In this document: one piece after another, positions 8,423 to 16,322 of the stretch
Numbering within the stretch: position 1 is the stretch's first letter
How the letters are laid out: each line of letters begins with the position of its first letter
Notes under the pieces: model-generated
The model's database searches: none
The model's input: only the letters and a program-made list of their open reading frames with translations
Told to the model about the DNA's origin: nothing
Origin: Pseudoxanthomonas koreensis_A
GTDB taxonomy: Bacteria > Pseudomonadota > Gammaproteobacteria > Xanthomonadales > Xanthomonadaceae
Length of the DNA stretch: 64,000 nucleotides
Assembly (NCBI RefSeq): GCF_041890415.1
Contig: NZ_CP169056.1
Span: forward strand, 2,666,001 to 2,730,000
Direction of reading: 5' to 3'
Translations under genes and position numbers: made by a program

Positions 8423-9844
8423 ATGTCCCTGACCGAGCACGGCCCCGTCCGCCGGCAGCAATTCCATCAACGCCTCGGCATTCTTCATCACACCCACCTG
8501 CATCGCACCCTGATGGCGCGGTTCCCGGCCGCGTTCAACACGCGCTGGACCCGCCGCCACTGGCTGCACGCCAGCCTGTTCGTCACCGTGGGCGTGCTGC
8601 TGGCCACCATCGTGCCGGGATTCTCCTCGCAGTTGCAGCCGGCCACGCCGCTGCACGCCACCTTGCCGCTGAGCCTGCCACCGCAGACGGTCAAGCCGCC
8701 GGTGGCCAGCCAGCCTGGGCACCAGTGGGAGGTGGTCCAGGTGCAACCCGGGCAGACCCTGGGCGGGCTGTTCTCGCAGATGGGCGTGCCGGCGCGGACC
8801 ATGCACCAGATCCTGGAACAGCCGGGCAACCGTGAACCGCTGACCCGCCTGCGCCCGGGTGCGGAGCTGGCCTTCGCCCTGGACGAGAGCCGCGCGCTGC
8901 GGGGCTTCCGCTTCGACCGCAGCCCGACCCAGCGGGTGGAGCTGAGCCTGGCCGGCGACAAGGTGCACGAGAAGGTGCTTGAGCGCGCCACCACCACCCG
9001 GGTGGCGGTGACCAGTGCCGAGATCGACCACTCGCTGTACGCGGCCGGGCGCAAGGCCGGCCTCAGCCCGGCGGCGATCGCGGTGATGACCGACCAGATC
9101 TTCTCCTACGACATCGACTTCAAGGACGTGCAGCCAGGCGACCGCTTCAGCGCGGTGGTCGAGGAGACCTGGCGCGAGGGCGAGCGGGTCGGCCCCGGCC
9201 GCATCCTGGCAGCCACCTTCGCCACCGGCGGCAAGACCTACACCGGCTTCCGCTTCGAGCGCGAGGGCAAGGCCGAGTACTTCACCCATGACGGGCGCCC
9301 GCTGAAGAAGAGCTTCATCCGCATGCCGATCCCGTATGCACGGCTGTCGTCGAAGTTCGGCGCGCGCCGGCATCCGGTGCTGGGCAAGATGCGCATGCAC
9401 AAGGGCGTGGACTACGCCGCCACCACCGGCACCCCGATCATGGCCGCCGGCGATGCGCGGGTGCAGTTCGTCGGCCAGCAGCGCGGCTACGGCAACGTGG
9501 TGATCCTGGACCACGGCAAGGGCCACACCACCCTGTACGCGCACATGTCGCGCTTCGGCAAGATCAAGCGCGGCCAGCACGTTGGGCAGGGCTCGGTGAT
9601 CGGCTACGTCGGTTCCACCGGCCTGGCCACCGGCCCGCACCTGCATTACGAATTCCGGGTCAACGGCGTGCACCGCAACCCGCTGTCGGTGACCATGCCG
9701 CCGCCCGAGCCGCTCAAGGGTGCCGAACTGGCCGCATTCCGCGCCCAGGCCGCCCCGGCCATGGCCCGGATCGAATCGATGGAACGGCTGATGTACGCCA
9801 CCGCCTCCGCGCAGAAGGCCGCCCCGCGCAACAAGCGCGGCTGA
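8423..9844 (+). CDS. Murein DD-metallopeptidase, M23 family (MepM-like)
   Basis: This is a predicted periplasmic zinc endopeptidase that cuts peptide cross-links in peptidoglycan. From ATG 8423 the product has 473 residues. A basic N-terminus precedes one membrane anchor (about 47-64), followed by an OapA/LysM-like segment (WEVVQVQPGQTLGGLFSQMG, about 102-121) and a C-terminal LytM domain. The zinc ligands are visible as His326 and Asp330 in RMHKGVDYA and His408 in HLHYE, with His406 as the usual partner. Alternative starts exist at 8384 and 8513. 8423 is preferred because it follows the promoter at 8347-8375 and retains the anchor. The next gene, anmK, recycles anhydro-MurNAc, so the pair fits a cell-wall turnover context. 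It is annotated mepM-like because the order tyrS/M23/anmK matches that gene in other gammaproteobacteria. Confidence 0.9.
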   Translation: MSLTEHGPVRRQQFHQRLGILHHTHLHRTLMARFPAAFNTRWTRRHWLHASLFVTVGVLLATIVPGFSSQLQPATPLHATLPLSLPPQTVKPPVASQPGHQWEVVQVQPGQTLGGLFSQMGVPARTMHQILEQPGNREPLTRLRPGAELAFALDESRALRGFRFDRSPTQRVELSLAGDKVHEKVLERATTTRVAVTSAEIDHSLYAAGRKAGLSPAAIAVMTDQIFSYDIDFKDVQPGDRFSAVVEETWREGERVGPGRILAATFATGGKTYTGFRFEREGKAEYFTHDGRPLKKSFIRMPIPYARLSSKFGARRHPVLGKMRMHKGVDYAATTGTPIMAAGDARVQFVGQQRGYGNVVILDHGKGHTTLYAHMSRFGKIKRGQHVGQGSVIGYVGSTGLATGPHLHYEFRVNGVHRNPLSVTMPPPEPLKGAELAAFRAQAAPAMARIESMERLMYATASAQKAAPRNKRG

Positions 9845-9860
9845 GCCGCCAGCCAGCGCG

Positions 9861-9884
9861 GTCGCCGGCAAGGCCCGCTCCTGC
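9861..9884 (-). repeat. Solitary REP core, reverse orientation
   Basis: GTCGCCGGCAAGGCCCGCTC followed by CTGC is a degenerate copy of the GTAG-type REP hairpin seen elsewhere in the window (its GTAG end has decayed to GCAG). It lies 16 bp past the stop of the M23 gene and may act as a 3' end stabiliser or weak terminator. Confidence 0.6.
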
Positions 9885-9943
9885 ATGGGTGCACGGCCCG
9901 GGGGTGAATCGACCTGCCGCGCCTGGATGACCGGGCCGTTGCC

Positions 9944-9949
9944 TACAAT
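9944..9949 (+). promoter_or_regulatory. -10 box (TACAATGCCGG core) of anmK, suggesting a leaderless mRNA
   Basis: TACAAT ends 6 bp before the ATG at 9956, so a start site 7 bases below the hexamer would fall on the A of the start codon. The following GCCGG discriminator is shared with the argS and rep promoters. No strong -35 is visible. Confidence 0.45.
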
Positions 9950-9955
9950 GCCGGC

Positions 9956-11068
9956 ATGTCGCATCTCTTCCTTGGCCTGATCTCCGGCACCAGCGCCGAC
10001 GGCATCGATGCCGCGCTGGTGGAGTTCCCCGTTCCCGACGCCACTGCCGGCCTGCGCCTGCACGCCGCGTGCGTGCACCCTTGGGCGCCGCCGCTGCGCG
10101 AACGCCTGGTCGCGCTGGGCCAGGGCGGCGCGCTTGCCTCGCTGGATGAACTGGGCCGGCTGGACGTGCAGGTCGGCCATGCGTTTGCCGATGCCGCGCG
10201 CACCCTGCTGGAGGAGGCAGGCGTGACTCCGGCGCGTGTGCTGGCGATCGGTTCGCACGGGCAGACCGTGCGCCACCGCCCGCACGGCGATGCACCGTTC
10301 ACCCTGCAGATCGGCGATGGCAGCGTGATTGCCGAGCGCACCGGCATCGCCACCGTGGCCGATTTCCGCCGCCGCGACGTGGCCGCCGGTGGCCAGGGCG
10401 CGCCACTGGTGCCTGCCTTCCACGCGGCGCTGCTGCATTCGGCCGACGAGGACCGCGCCGTGCTCAACCTGGGTGGCATCGGCAACTACACCCTGCTGCC
10501 GCGGGCCGGTGCGGCCAGCGGATTCGACACCGGCCCGGCCAACGCACTGCTCGATGCGTGGTGCCTGCGCCATACCGGGCAGGCATTCGACGCCGACGGC
10601 ACGTTCGCGGCAACGGGGACGGTGGATGCGCCGCTGCTGGCACGGCTGCTGGACGAACCATGGTTCGCGCAGCCGCCGCCCAAGAGCACCGGCCGCGAGC
10701 AGTTCCACCTGGAGTGGGTGCAGGCGCGGCTGCACGGCGGCGAATCGGCGGCCGATGTCCAGGCCACCCTGATGGAACTGAGCGCGGCCACCATCGCCGA
10801 TGCGCTGCACCGGCAGCAGCCCGGCACTGCGCGGCTGATCGCCTGTGGCGGCGGCGTGCGCAACACGCGCCTGATCCAGCGCATCGCCGCGCGCCTGCCC
10901 GGGGTGATCGTGGAGTCGAGCGCGGCCCACGGCCTGGACCCGGATTACGTCGAGGCGATGGCGTTCGCCTGGCTGGCGCGCGAGGCGCTGGCCGGGCGGC
11001 CGGGCAACCTGCCGGCCGTCACCGGCGCACGCGGCCCGCGGGTGCTGGGCGTGGTGCATCCGGCCTGA
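9956..11068 (+). CDS. anmK: Anhydro-N-acetylmuramic acid kinase
   Basis: AnmK opens and phosphorylates 1,6-anhydro-MurNAc to MurNAc-6-phosphate during cytoplasmic peptidoglycan recycling. The 370-residue product begins MSHLFLGLISGTSADGIDAA, the family's N-terminal ATP-binding signature. It continues with GSHGQTVRH, LNLGGIGNYTLL and FDTGPANALLD, and has a late CGGGVRN motif. Length and motif order match the family. The ATG lies directly under a TACAAT -10 box and no Shine-Dalgarno sequence precedes it. It is downstream of the M23 peptidase and faces the operon that ends with ampG, whose product imports the muropeptides that feed this pathway. Confidence 0.96.
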   Translation: MSHLFLGLISGTSADGIDAALVEFPVPDATAGLRLHAACVHPWAPPLRERLVALGQGGALASLDELGRLDVQVGHAFADAARTLLEEAGVTPARVLAIGSHGQTVRHRPHGDAPFTLQIGDGSVIAERTGIATVADFRRRDVAAGGQGAPLVPAFHAALLHSADEDRAVLNLGGIGNYTLLPRAGAASGFDTGPANALLDAWCLRHTGQAFDADGTFAATGTVDAPLLARLLDEPWFAQPPPKSTGREQFHLEWVQARLHGGESAADVQATLMELSAATIADALHRQQPGTARLIACGGGVRNTRLIQRIAARLPGVIVESSAAHGLDPDYVEAMAFAWLAREALAGRPGNLPAVTGARGPRVLGVVHPA

Positions 11069-11131
11069 GCGCCGGCACGACGACGGGCCATGACGGTCGC
11101 GTCGCGGCCGCCTTGCCGGCGACAGCCGTGT

Positions 11132-11401
11132 TCAGAATCCCTTGCCGGCGGGCAGCAGCTTCAGCGCGGCGATCGCATCGGACAGCGCGCCGACCTCCAT
11201 GTTCTCGAAACCACCGCGCACCTCCTCCTCGGAGGCGAACAGGCCCTGTTCGAGCAGGCGCAGGACGGCCTCGTCCGGACTCCAGCCACGGGCCTGGGCC
11301 ACGCGGCGGATGCGCTCGGAAAGGATCGGATCGATGTCGCGCAGCACCAGGTCGGTCACGGCGGGCGGCAGCTCCAGGAAGTCAACGACGGAGACTGCCA
11401 T
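11132..11401 (-). CDS. Small protein of unknown function, possibly ribbon-helix-helix-like
   Basis: This is an 89-residue protein I do not recognise. The middle (DPILSERIRRVAQARGWSPD, about 25-44, then EAVLRLLEQGL) has the pattern of an Arc/FitA-like ribbon-helix-helix: a short strand followed by two amphipathic helices. A small DNA-binding or antitoxin-like role is therefore possible, but no toxin gene is adjacent. It is the last gene of a minus-strand run exoA-ampG-this gene, 33 bp below the ampG stop, so it is probably co-transcribed. Codon usage is like that of its neighbours. It is convergent with anmK. Function is unknown. Confidence 0.65.
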   Translation of the reverse strand: MAVSVVDFLELPPAVTDLVLRDIDPILSERIRRVAQARGWSPDEAVLRLLEQGLFASEEEVRGGFENMEVGALSDAIAALKLLPAGKGF

Positions 11402-11434
11402 GGATGGCGTCGGCGGGGAATCATCGCCGCCCCG

Positions 11435-12751
11435 TCAACCGGTGGGCGGCGGTACCTCGCGGACACGCGGCCACAACCAGGCCAGCAGTGCCAGGGTGGG
11501 CACCACGGTGACCGCACTGAGTACGAAGAAGGTCGAGTACGAGCTGGCTTCCACCACGTAGCCGGACACGCCACCGGCAAACTTCCCGGGCAGGTTGGCC
11601 AGCGACACCAGCAGCGCGAACTGGGTGGCGGTGAAGTTGCGGTCGGTCAGCGAGGACATGAACGCCACCAGCACGGTGCCGGCGAATCCCTGGGCCACGT
11701 TGTCGGCGGTGATGGCCGCGTAGAACGCCCAGATCTGCGATGGATACTGCGCCATCAGCAGGAACGCCAGGTTGGACAGCGCCACCCCCAGCGTCGCCAC
11801 GAACAGCATCCTGCGGAAGCCGAACGCGGCCACGCACAGCCCTCCCAGGAACGCCCCGCCGATCCCGGCCCAGATGCCGTAGAGCTTGGATACGGTGGCG
11901 ATGTCGGCCTTGGTGTAGCCCGAATCCAGGTAGAACGGGCCGGCCATGACCCCGATCACCTGGTCCGGGAACTTGAATAGCCCCACGAACACCAGCAAGG
12001 CCAGCCCCAGCGCCAGCCCGTTGCTGGCGAAGAAGCTGGAGAACGGCTGCCAGAACGCGCCGATGAAATCGATCCGCCGCTGCACCGTGGCTTCCGGTGC
12101 CACCGGCTCGCGCGACAGCAACGTGGCCAGCAGCGGCAGCGCCATCAACGCGGCCATGCCCAGGTAGGCGATCTTCCAGCTGGAGAATTCGGCCAGGTAC
12201 AGCGCACCGGCACCACCGGCGATCAAGCCAATGCGGTAGCCTAGGGTGTAGGTCGCCGCCAGCGCGGCCTGCGCCTGCAACGGCGCGATTTCGATGCGAT
12301 AGGCATCCACCACCGAGTCCTGGGTGGCGCCGGCGAACGAGGTGAACAGCACCCAGCCCACCAGCGCACCCACCCCCAGCTCCGGGCGGGTGAACGCCAG
12401 CGCCGCCAGGCCCAGGGCCACGCCCGACTGCGCGGCCAGCAGCCACGAGCGGCGCCGGCCCAGCAGGCCCAGCGGCGCGAACACGTAGCGGTCGATCAGT
12501 GGCGCCCACAGGAACTTCAGCAGGTAGAAGAAGCTGGCCAGGCTGATCAGGCCGATGCTGCCCAGGTCCAGCCCGCTGTCGCGCAGGCGGGTGGACAGGG
12601 TCATCGAGGCGATCGGCAGGAACGGCAGGCCGCAGCCGAACCCCAGCACCGCCATGGTCAGTGCCGAGGGCGTGCCGAAGGCGCGGCGGATGCCGGCCCA
12701 GCCCTTGTATGTCGGCTTTTTCGTCACCGCGTCCGGGGCGGACGCACTCAC
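11435..12751 (-). CDS. ampG: AmpG-type muropeptide permease (MFS)
   Basis: This inner-membrane transporter brings GlcNAc-anhydroMurNAc peptides into the cytoplasm for recycling. The 438-residue product has about 12 hydrophobic segments. Family features are FGCGLPFLPIASMTLSTRLR near the start, FLWAPLIDRY, and the FTSFAGATQDSVVDAYRIEI stretch. The GTG start at 12751 overlaps the exoA stop codon in a GTGA arrangement, which suggests translational coupling. A much longer open frame runs upstream through exoA in another phase and is not real. The nearby anmK handles one product of the imported muropeptides. A general AmpG-like MFS role is certain, and the substrate is inferred from family and neighbourhood. 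Confidence 0.92.
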   Translation of the reverse strand: MSASAPDAVTKKPTYKGWAGIRRAFGTPSALTMAVLGFGCGLPFLPIASMTLSTRLRDSGLDLGSIGLISLASFFYLLKFLWAPLIDRYVFAPLGLLGRRRSWLLAAQSGVALGLAALAFTRPELGVGALVGWVLFTSFAGATQDSVVDAYRIEIAPLQAQAALAATYTLGYRIGLIAGGAGALYLAEFSSWKIAYLGMAALMALPLLATLLSREPVAPEATVQRRIDFIGAFWQPFSSFFASNGLALGLALLVFVGLFKFPDQVIGVMAGPFYLDSGYTKADIATVSKLYGIWAGIGGAFLGGLCVAAFGFRRMLFVATLGVALSNLAFLLMAQYPSQIWAFYAAITADNVAQGFAGTVLVAFMSSLTDRNFTATQFALLVSLANLPGKFAGGVSGYVVEASSYSTFFVLSAVTVVPTLALLAWLWPRVREVPPPTG

Positions 12752-13566
12752 GCCAGCGGCCCCGCGTAGTTCACGCTGAACGGCGCGTGGTCGGAAAAAC
12801 GGTCGGCGCGATGGATCGAGCACGCACGCAGGCGTTCGCGCAGCGACGGGGTGGCCAACTGGTAGTCGATGCGCCATCCCACGTTGTTGGCGCGCGCCGC
12901 GCCGCGGTTGCTCCACCAGGTGTAATCCTGGCCTTGCGGATGCAGCACGCGGTAGGCGTCGGCCCAGCCCTGCGCGGCAGCCGGCTGCGGCGTGCCGTCG
13001 CTGCCGTCGTCGGCGCCGATCATGCCGTTGAGCCAGGCGCGCTCCGGCGGCAGGCAGCCGGAGTTCTTCTGGTTGGACCTCCAGTTGCGGATGTCGCGCT
13101 CGCTGCGCACGATGTTCCAGTCCCCGCACAGCACGTAGTCGCGCCCGCTGGCCAGCCACTGGTCCAGCAGCGGCCGCAGCCATTCCATGACCTGGAACTT
13201 GTAGCCCTGGCGCAGCTCGCCCGACGAGCCGGAGGGGATGTAGAACGACACCACGCTCAGGTTGCCGAAGCGCGCCTCGATGTAGCGCCCCTCTTCATCG
13301 AAGTCCGGCCGGCCCAGCGCGGTGCGCACTTCATCCGGTTCACGCCGCGCGTAGATCGCCACGCCGCTGTAGCCCTTTTTCGTGGTCGCATCGCGGAACC
13401 ACGCCTTGTAGCCGGCAGGCAGGAAGGCCGGCCCGGCCAACTGGTGCTCCTGCGCCTTGGTCTCCTGCACGCACAGCACGTCGGCATCCTGCTGGCCGAA
13501 CCAGTCGAAGAACCCCTTGCTGGCGGCCGAACGCAGGCCATTGGCGTTGAAGCTGATGATGCGCAT
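12748..13566 (-). CDS. xth: Exodeoxyribonuclease III (AP endonuclease)
   Basis: This is a DNA repair nuclease that cuts at abasic sites and degrades 3' ends. The 272-residue product from ATG 13566 has all the exonuclease III landmarks: MRIISFNANGLRS at the start, the metal-binding glutamate in CVQETKAQ, YSGVAIYAR, GDWNIV with the catalytic Asp/Asn, WWSNR, RIDYQL and the closing SDHAPFSV. A second ATG two codons upstream (13572) is possible. It overlaps the ampG start by 4 bp. ExoIII-type genes lie near pyrE in many gammaproteobacteria, and pyrE is 1.3 kb away here, beyond a REP element and one membrane protein gene. Confidence 0.95.
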   Translation of the reverse strand: MRIISFNANGLRSAASKGFFDWFGQQDADVLCVQETKAQEHQLAGPAFLPAGYKAWFRDATTKKGYSGVAIYARREPDEVRTALGRPDFDEEGRYIEARFGNLSVVSFYIPSGSSGELRQGYKFQVMEWLRPLLDQWLASGRDYVLCGDWNIVRSERDIRNWRSNQKNSGCLPPERAWLNGMIGADDGSDGTPQPAAAQGWADAYRVLHPQGQDYTWWSNRGAARANNVGWRIDYQLATPSLRERLRACSIHRADRFSDHAPFSVNYAGPLA

Positions 13567-13666
13567 GCACACGACACGGAAGCGGGACAGGCCGCTAGCC
13601 TAGCGAATCGCGCGCCGCAGGTGCGGGTCGCCGTACCCCGCCGCCTAGCCACACCTTCCCGGCCGC

Positions 13667-13780
13667 CTTGCGCCACGCCTTGTCCCGCTGCCCTGCGCCA
13701 CGCCCTGCGCCATCGCCCTGCGCAACGCCGTGGCCCATCTCCCTGCGCAACGCCTGTCCGGTCGCCTTGCGCCATTCCTC
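13667..13780. repeat. Degenerate short tandem repeat (C[C/T]TGCGC[C/A]A units)
   Basis: Six copies of a CCTGCGCCACG-like word occur in about 115 bp, spaced by roughly 12-13 or 23-25 bases, immediately before a REP pair. In one minus-strand phase they translate to repeated GVAQGD-like units, but no gene structure supports coding. They form part of a 576-bp gap (13567-14142). Between 13907 and 14142 I see no recognisable feature beyond the presumed promoter of the next gene. Confidence 0.5.
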
Positions 13781-13906
13781 GTAGGAGCCGGTCTTGCCGG
13801 CGACTGCGGTAGTGGGAACGCCCGCGTGCAGCCAGATGCCACTGGTTCATTCCCCCGCGGTCGCCGGCGCTCTCCACGGACGAATGTCCGGTCTCCCGGC
13901 TCCTAC
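13781..13906. repeat. Paired GTAG-type REP element forming a long hairpin
   Basis: A forward REP core (GTAGGAGCCGG..GGCGAC, 13781-13804) and a reverse core (13860-13906, ending CCGGCTCCTAC) face each other. The arms pair over 11 bp at the tips and over GCCGGCGAC/GTCGCCGGC further in. The intervening 55 bp can also pair (TGGGAA with TTCCC; CCAG with CTGG). The reverse core contains a nested GGAC-GAAT-GTCC hairpin. The sequence resembles the GTAG-starting REPs known from Stenotrophomonas maltophilia. No REP-associated transposase gene is present in the window. Confidence 0.85.
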
Positions 13907-14142
13907 AAATGCGTTGCGCCGCCTCCGGCGCGGGAGGGGAGCCGCATTCCGCCGTGAGGCCGGCAAGGTCTGCCCTGCACATGGCCGGGATATGGTTCAT
14001 GCGTGCCTGCCCGCTTTGCTCCTGCGACACTCCCGGCCGGCTACCCTGGCCAATCGACCAGGGCGGCGTATACCTTTCGGCCTTCGTCGGCACGGCCGTC
14101 GTACACCCTTGACCTGTCACGCCGCCTTCCCACGGAGACACG

Positions 14143-14736
14143 ATGCCCCGCCCGCCCCTGTTCGCCTGCCTGGTGTTCGGTAGTGCCATGGCCGGTGCGG
14201 TGGTGCTGGCCTGGCACCAGCAGTGGACCGCCGCGCTGCTGGCTGCAGGCGCACCAGGCGTGGGCATGGCCGCCGTGGTGCTGCTGGACATGCTGCTGTC
14301 CCCGATGATGGCCGTGCAGCAATCCCTTGCGCAGCGCCCGGGGAGCCGTGGCGGCGCATGGACACTGCGCCTGCTGGCCAGCCTGACCGGACGTGCACTG
14401 CTGCTGGCCTACACCGCCGGCATGATCATCGGCATGTTGCGCGTGCCCGGCCCGCCGCGCTGGGTGGCGCTGGGCACCGGGCTGGCCCTGGCCAGTGCGC
14501 CGTTCGTGTGGATCAGCGGCGCCATCGACAATGGTTCCCCGCGCATGCAGCGCGCCACTGGCGTGGCCGGCATCGTGCTGGTGGCGCTGATGCTGTGGTG
14601 GGGCGCGGGCGGGCCGGCAGCATCCGCGTCCAGCGTCCTCCTGCTCGCGGTGGTGGCCGCCATGCTGCTGGGATGGAACGCGCGCAGCGCGGCCGCCACG
14701 CGCCTGGCCGACCTGATGTACCGCCAGGTGCTGTAG
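14143..14736 (+). CDS. Predicted multi-pass inner-membrane protein, function unknown
   Basis: This 197-residue protein is mostly hydrophobic, with about six likely membrane helices (for example around 8-24, 30-53, 84-100, 106-123, 138-154 and 160-177). No cofactor or catalytic motif is recognisable. The loop between helices 2 and 3 (QSLAQRPGSRGGAW) and the C-terminus (ARSAAATRLADLMYRQ) are basic or polar and probably cytoplasmic. It stands alone between a REP element and pyrE on the same strand. I cannot name the family. Confidence 0.7.
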   Translation: MPRPPLFACLVFGSAMAGAVVLAWHQQWTAALLAAGAPGVGMAAVVLLDMLLSPMMAVQQSLAQRPGSRGGAWTLRLLASLTGRALLLAYTAGMIIGMLRVPGPPRWVALGTGLALASAPFVWISGAIDNGSPRMQRATGVAGIVLVALMLWWGAGGPAASASSVLLLAVVAAMLLGWNARSAAATRLADLMYRQVL

Positions 14737-14816
14737 GCGCAGGCGCGGCCGGCCGCCATCGCAGCCCGTGAAGGGCGACGGATGTCACGGCGCGCAGGCG
14801 CAATGCAGCCGGAAGG

Positions 14817-14822
14817 TATGCT
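14817..14822 (+). promoter_or_regulatory. Candidate -10 box (TATGCT) of pyrE
   Basis: TATGCT lies 28 bp before the pyrE ATG at 14851. It is followed by a TGGCCGG discriminator like that of other promoters here. There is no clear -35. Confidence 0.3.
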
Positions 14823-14850
14823 TGGCCGGTCACCGGCTTTCCCGTACCCC

Positions 14851-15510
14851 ATGTCCGACCACCGCACCCGCTTCCTGCAACTGGCCCTGGAGGCCGACGC
14901 CCTGCGCTTCGGCCAGTTCACCCTCAAGTCCGGGCGGGTCTCGCCCTACTTCTTCAACGCCGGGCGCTTTGACAGCGGCGCGTCGCTGGCCGCGCTGGCG
15001 GAGTGCTATGCCGACGCGATCGATGCGGCCGGGCTGCAGTTCGACCTGTTGTTCGGCCCGGCTTACAAGGGGATTCCGCTGGCCACTGCGCTGGCCTGCG
15101 CGTACGCGCGCCGCGGCCGCGACCTGCCGCTGGCGTTCAACCGCAAGGAGGCCAAGGCACACGGCGAGGGCGGCAGCCTGATCGGCGCGCCGCTGGCCGG
15201 GCGCCGGGTGCTGGTGGTGGACGACGTGATCACCGCCGGCACCGCGATCCGCCAGGCGCTGGAGTTCATTGCCGGCGAAGGCGGCACGATGGCCGGGATC
15301 GTGGTGGCACTGGACCGGCAGGAGATCGCCGCCGACGGCGACCGCCGCTCGGCCGCGCAGGCGGTGGCGGCGCAGGCCGCCGTGCCGGTGCATGCGGTGG
15401 CCGGGCTGGCCGATCTGCTTGCATTCGCCGCCGGAAACGACAAACTGGCCGCATATCATGCCCCACTCCGGGCCTACCGGGACCAGTATGGGTGCGATGC
15501 GACGGACTGA
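14851..15510 (+). CDS. pyrE: Orotate phosphoribosyltransferase
   Basis: PyrE joins orotate to PRPP to make OMP in pyrimidine synthesis. The 219-residue product starts MSDHRTRFLQLALEADALRF. It has the LKSGRVSPYFFNAG substrate loop, LLFGPAYKGIPLA, FNRKEAKAHGEGG (catalytic flexible loop) and the PRPP-binding VLVVDDVITAGTA. Upstream in-frame starts from 14782 add a stretch with no homology features. The distance from the TATGCT box also favours 14851. A DUF4124-like gene follows 22 bp later. Confidence 0.96.
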   Translation: MSDHRTRFLQLALEADALRFGQFTLKSGRVSPYFFNAGRFDSGASLAALAECYADAIDAAGLQFDLLFGPAYKGIPLATALACAYARRGRDLPLAFNRKEAKAHGEGGSLIGAPLAGRRVLVVDDVITAGTAIRQALEFIAGEGGTMAGIVVALDRQEIAADGDRRSAAQAVAAQAAVPVHAVAGLADLLAFAAGNDKLAAYHAPLRAYRDQYGCDATD

Positions 15511-15532
15511 CTGACAGCAGGGGGCTGCCGTG

Positions 15533-16198
15533 ATGCCGAATCAAATCCGAAGGCTGTTGCCGTGGATGGCCTGCCTGGCCCTGGTGCCGGCACTGGCCAA
15601 CGCGCAGCAAAAGCCGGCCTCCACCAAGAAGCTGTATTGCTGGGACCAGAACGGCCAGCGCGTATGTGCCGACTCGCTGCCGCCAGAGGCATTGGGCGTG
15701 GCCCGCGACGAGATCAGCGTCAACAGCGGCATGCGCACCGGCCAGGTGCAGCGCGCGCTCACCGACGAGGAGCGCGCCGCCCAGGCCGACGACGAGGCCG
15801 CGCGCCGCACCGAGAAGCTGGCCGCCGACACCCGCCGCCGCACCGACCAGGCATTGCTGTCCACGTTCCAGACCGAGGACGAGTTGCGCCGGGTGTTCAC
15901 CGAGCGCACCACCCTGGTGGAGAACAGCATCCAGACCTCGCGCTACAACGTGACCAGCCTGCGCGAGGGCCTGGTGACCCTGCTGCGCACCGCCGGCGAG
16001 CGCGAGCTTGGCGGCAAGCCGGTGCCGGACAAGCTGGCCGACGATATCCGCCAGCGGCATGCGCAGTTGCTCTACAACGAGTCGCTGCAGCGCAGTTTCG
16101 AACGCCAGCGCGAAACCCTGGACGCGGAGATCGCCGATACCCTCGAGCGCTACCGCGCCCTGAAGGCCGCCGACGCCCAGGGCGGGCGCGGCGCGTAG
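15533..16198 (+). CDS. Periplasmic DUF4124-like protein
   Basis: This is a secreted protein of 221 residues. A signal peptide (MPNQIRRLLPWMACLALVPA, cleaved after ANA, about residue 25) is followed by KKLYCWDQNGQRVCADSLPP. That segment matches the short DUF4124 pattern (aromatic-x-W-x-D/N-x-G...D...P), and here it carries two cysteines that could form a disulphide. The rest is highly charged and helical (ERAAQADDEAARRTEKLAAD), probably coiled coil, ending at GGRGA. The start may be GTG 15530 or ATG 15533, since both fit the GCAGGGGG ribosome site. It follows pyrE by 22 bp. Its TAG stop is bases 2-4 of the GTAG that opens the downstream REP element. Function is unknown. Confidence 0.8.
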   Translation: MPNQIRRLLPWMACLALVPALANAQQKPASTKKLYCWDQNGQRVCADSLPPEALGVARDEISVNSGMRTGQVQRALTDEERAAQADDEAARRTEKLAADTRRRTDQALLSTFQTEDELRRVFTERTTLVENSIQTSRYNVTSLREGLVTLLRTAGERELGGKPVPDKLADDIRQRHAQLLYNESLQRSFERQRETLDAEIADTLERYRALKAADAQGGRGA

Positions 16199-16322
16199 GA
16201 GCCGGTCTTGCCGGCGACCGCCATGGCGGACGCGTCTGCAAGAAACCGGCTGCCATTGATCCGTCCGCCTCCACGGTCGCCGGCGCTCTCCACGGACGAA
16301 TGTCCGGTCTACCGGCTCCTAC
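16195..16322. repeat. Paired REP element wedged between convergent genes, supplying both stop codons
   Basis: The forward core (16195-16218) and the 47-bp reverse core (16276-16322) closely match the pair at 13781-13906. The middle differs but again pairs (GGCGGACG with CGTCCGCC). The left GTAG contains the TAG stop of the DUF4124-like gene. The right GTAG, read on the minus strand, contains the TAG stop of the phosphomannomutase gene. It probably also acts as a bidirectional terminator. Confidence 0.85.

Noticed and set aside
13909..14112. Small cysteine-containing frame (67 codons) before the membrane protein gene.
   Set aside because: No ribosome site, no recognisable motif, and it lies in a repeat-rich gap. 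Not supportable.
13257..14291. Minus-strand frame with GVAQGD-like repeats upstream of exoA.
   Set aside because: It crosses the degenerate DNA repeats and a REP element and overlaps exoA in another phase. No start signal or family sequence.
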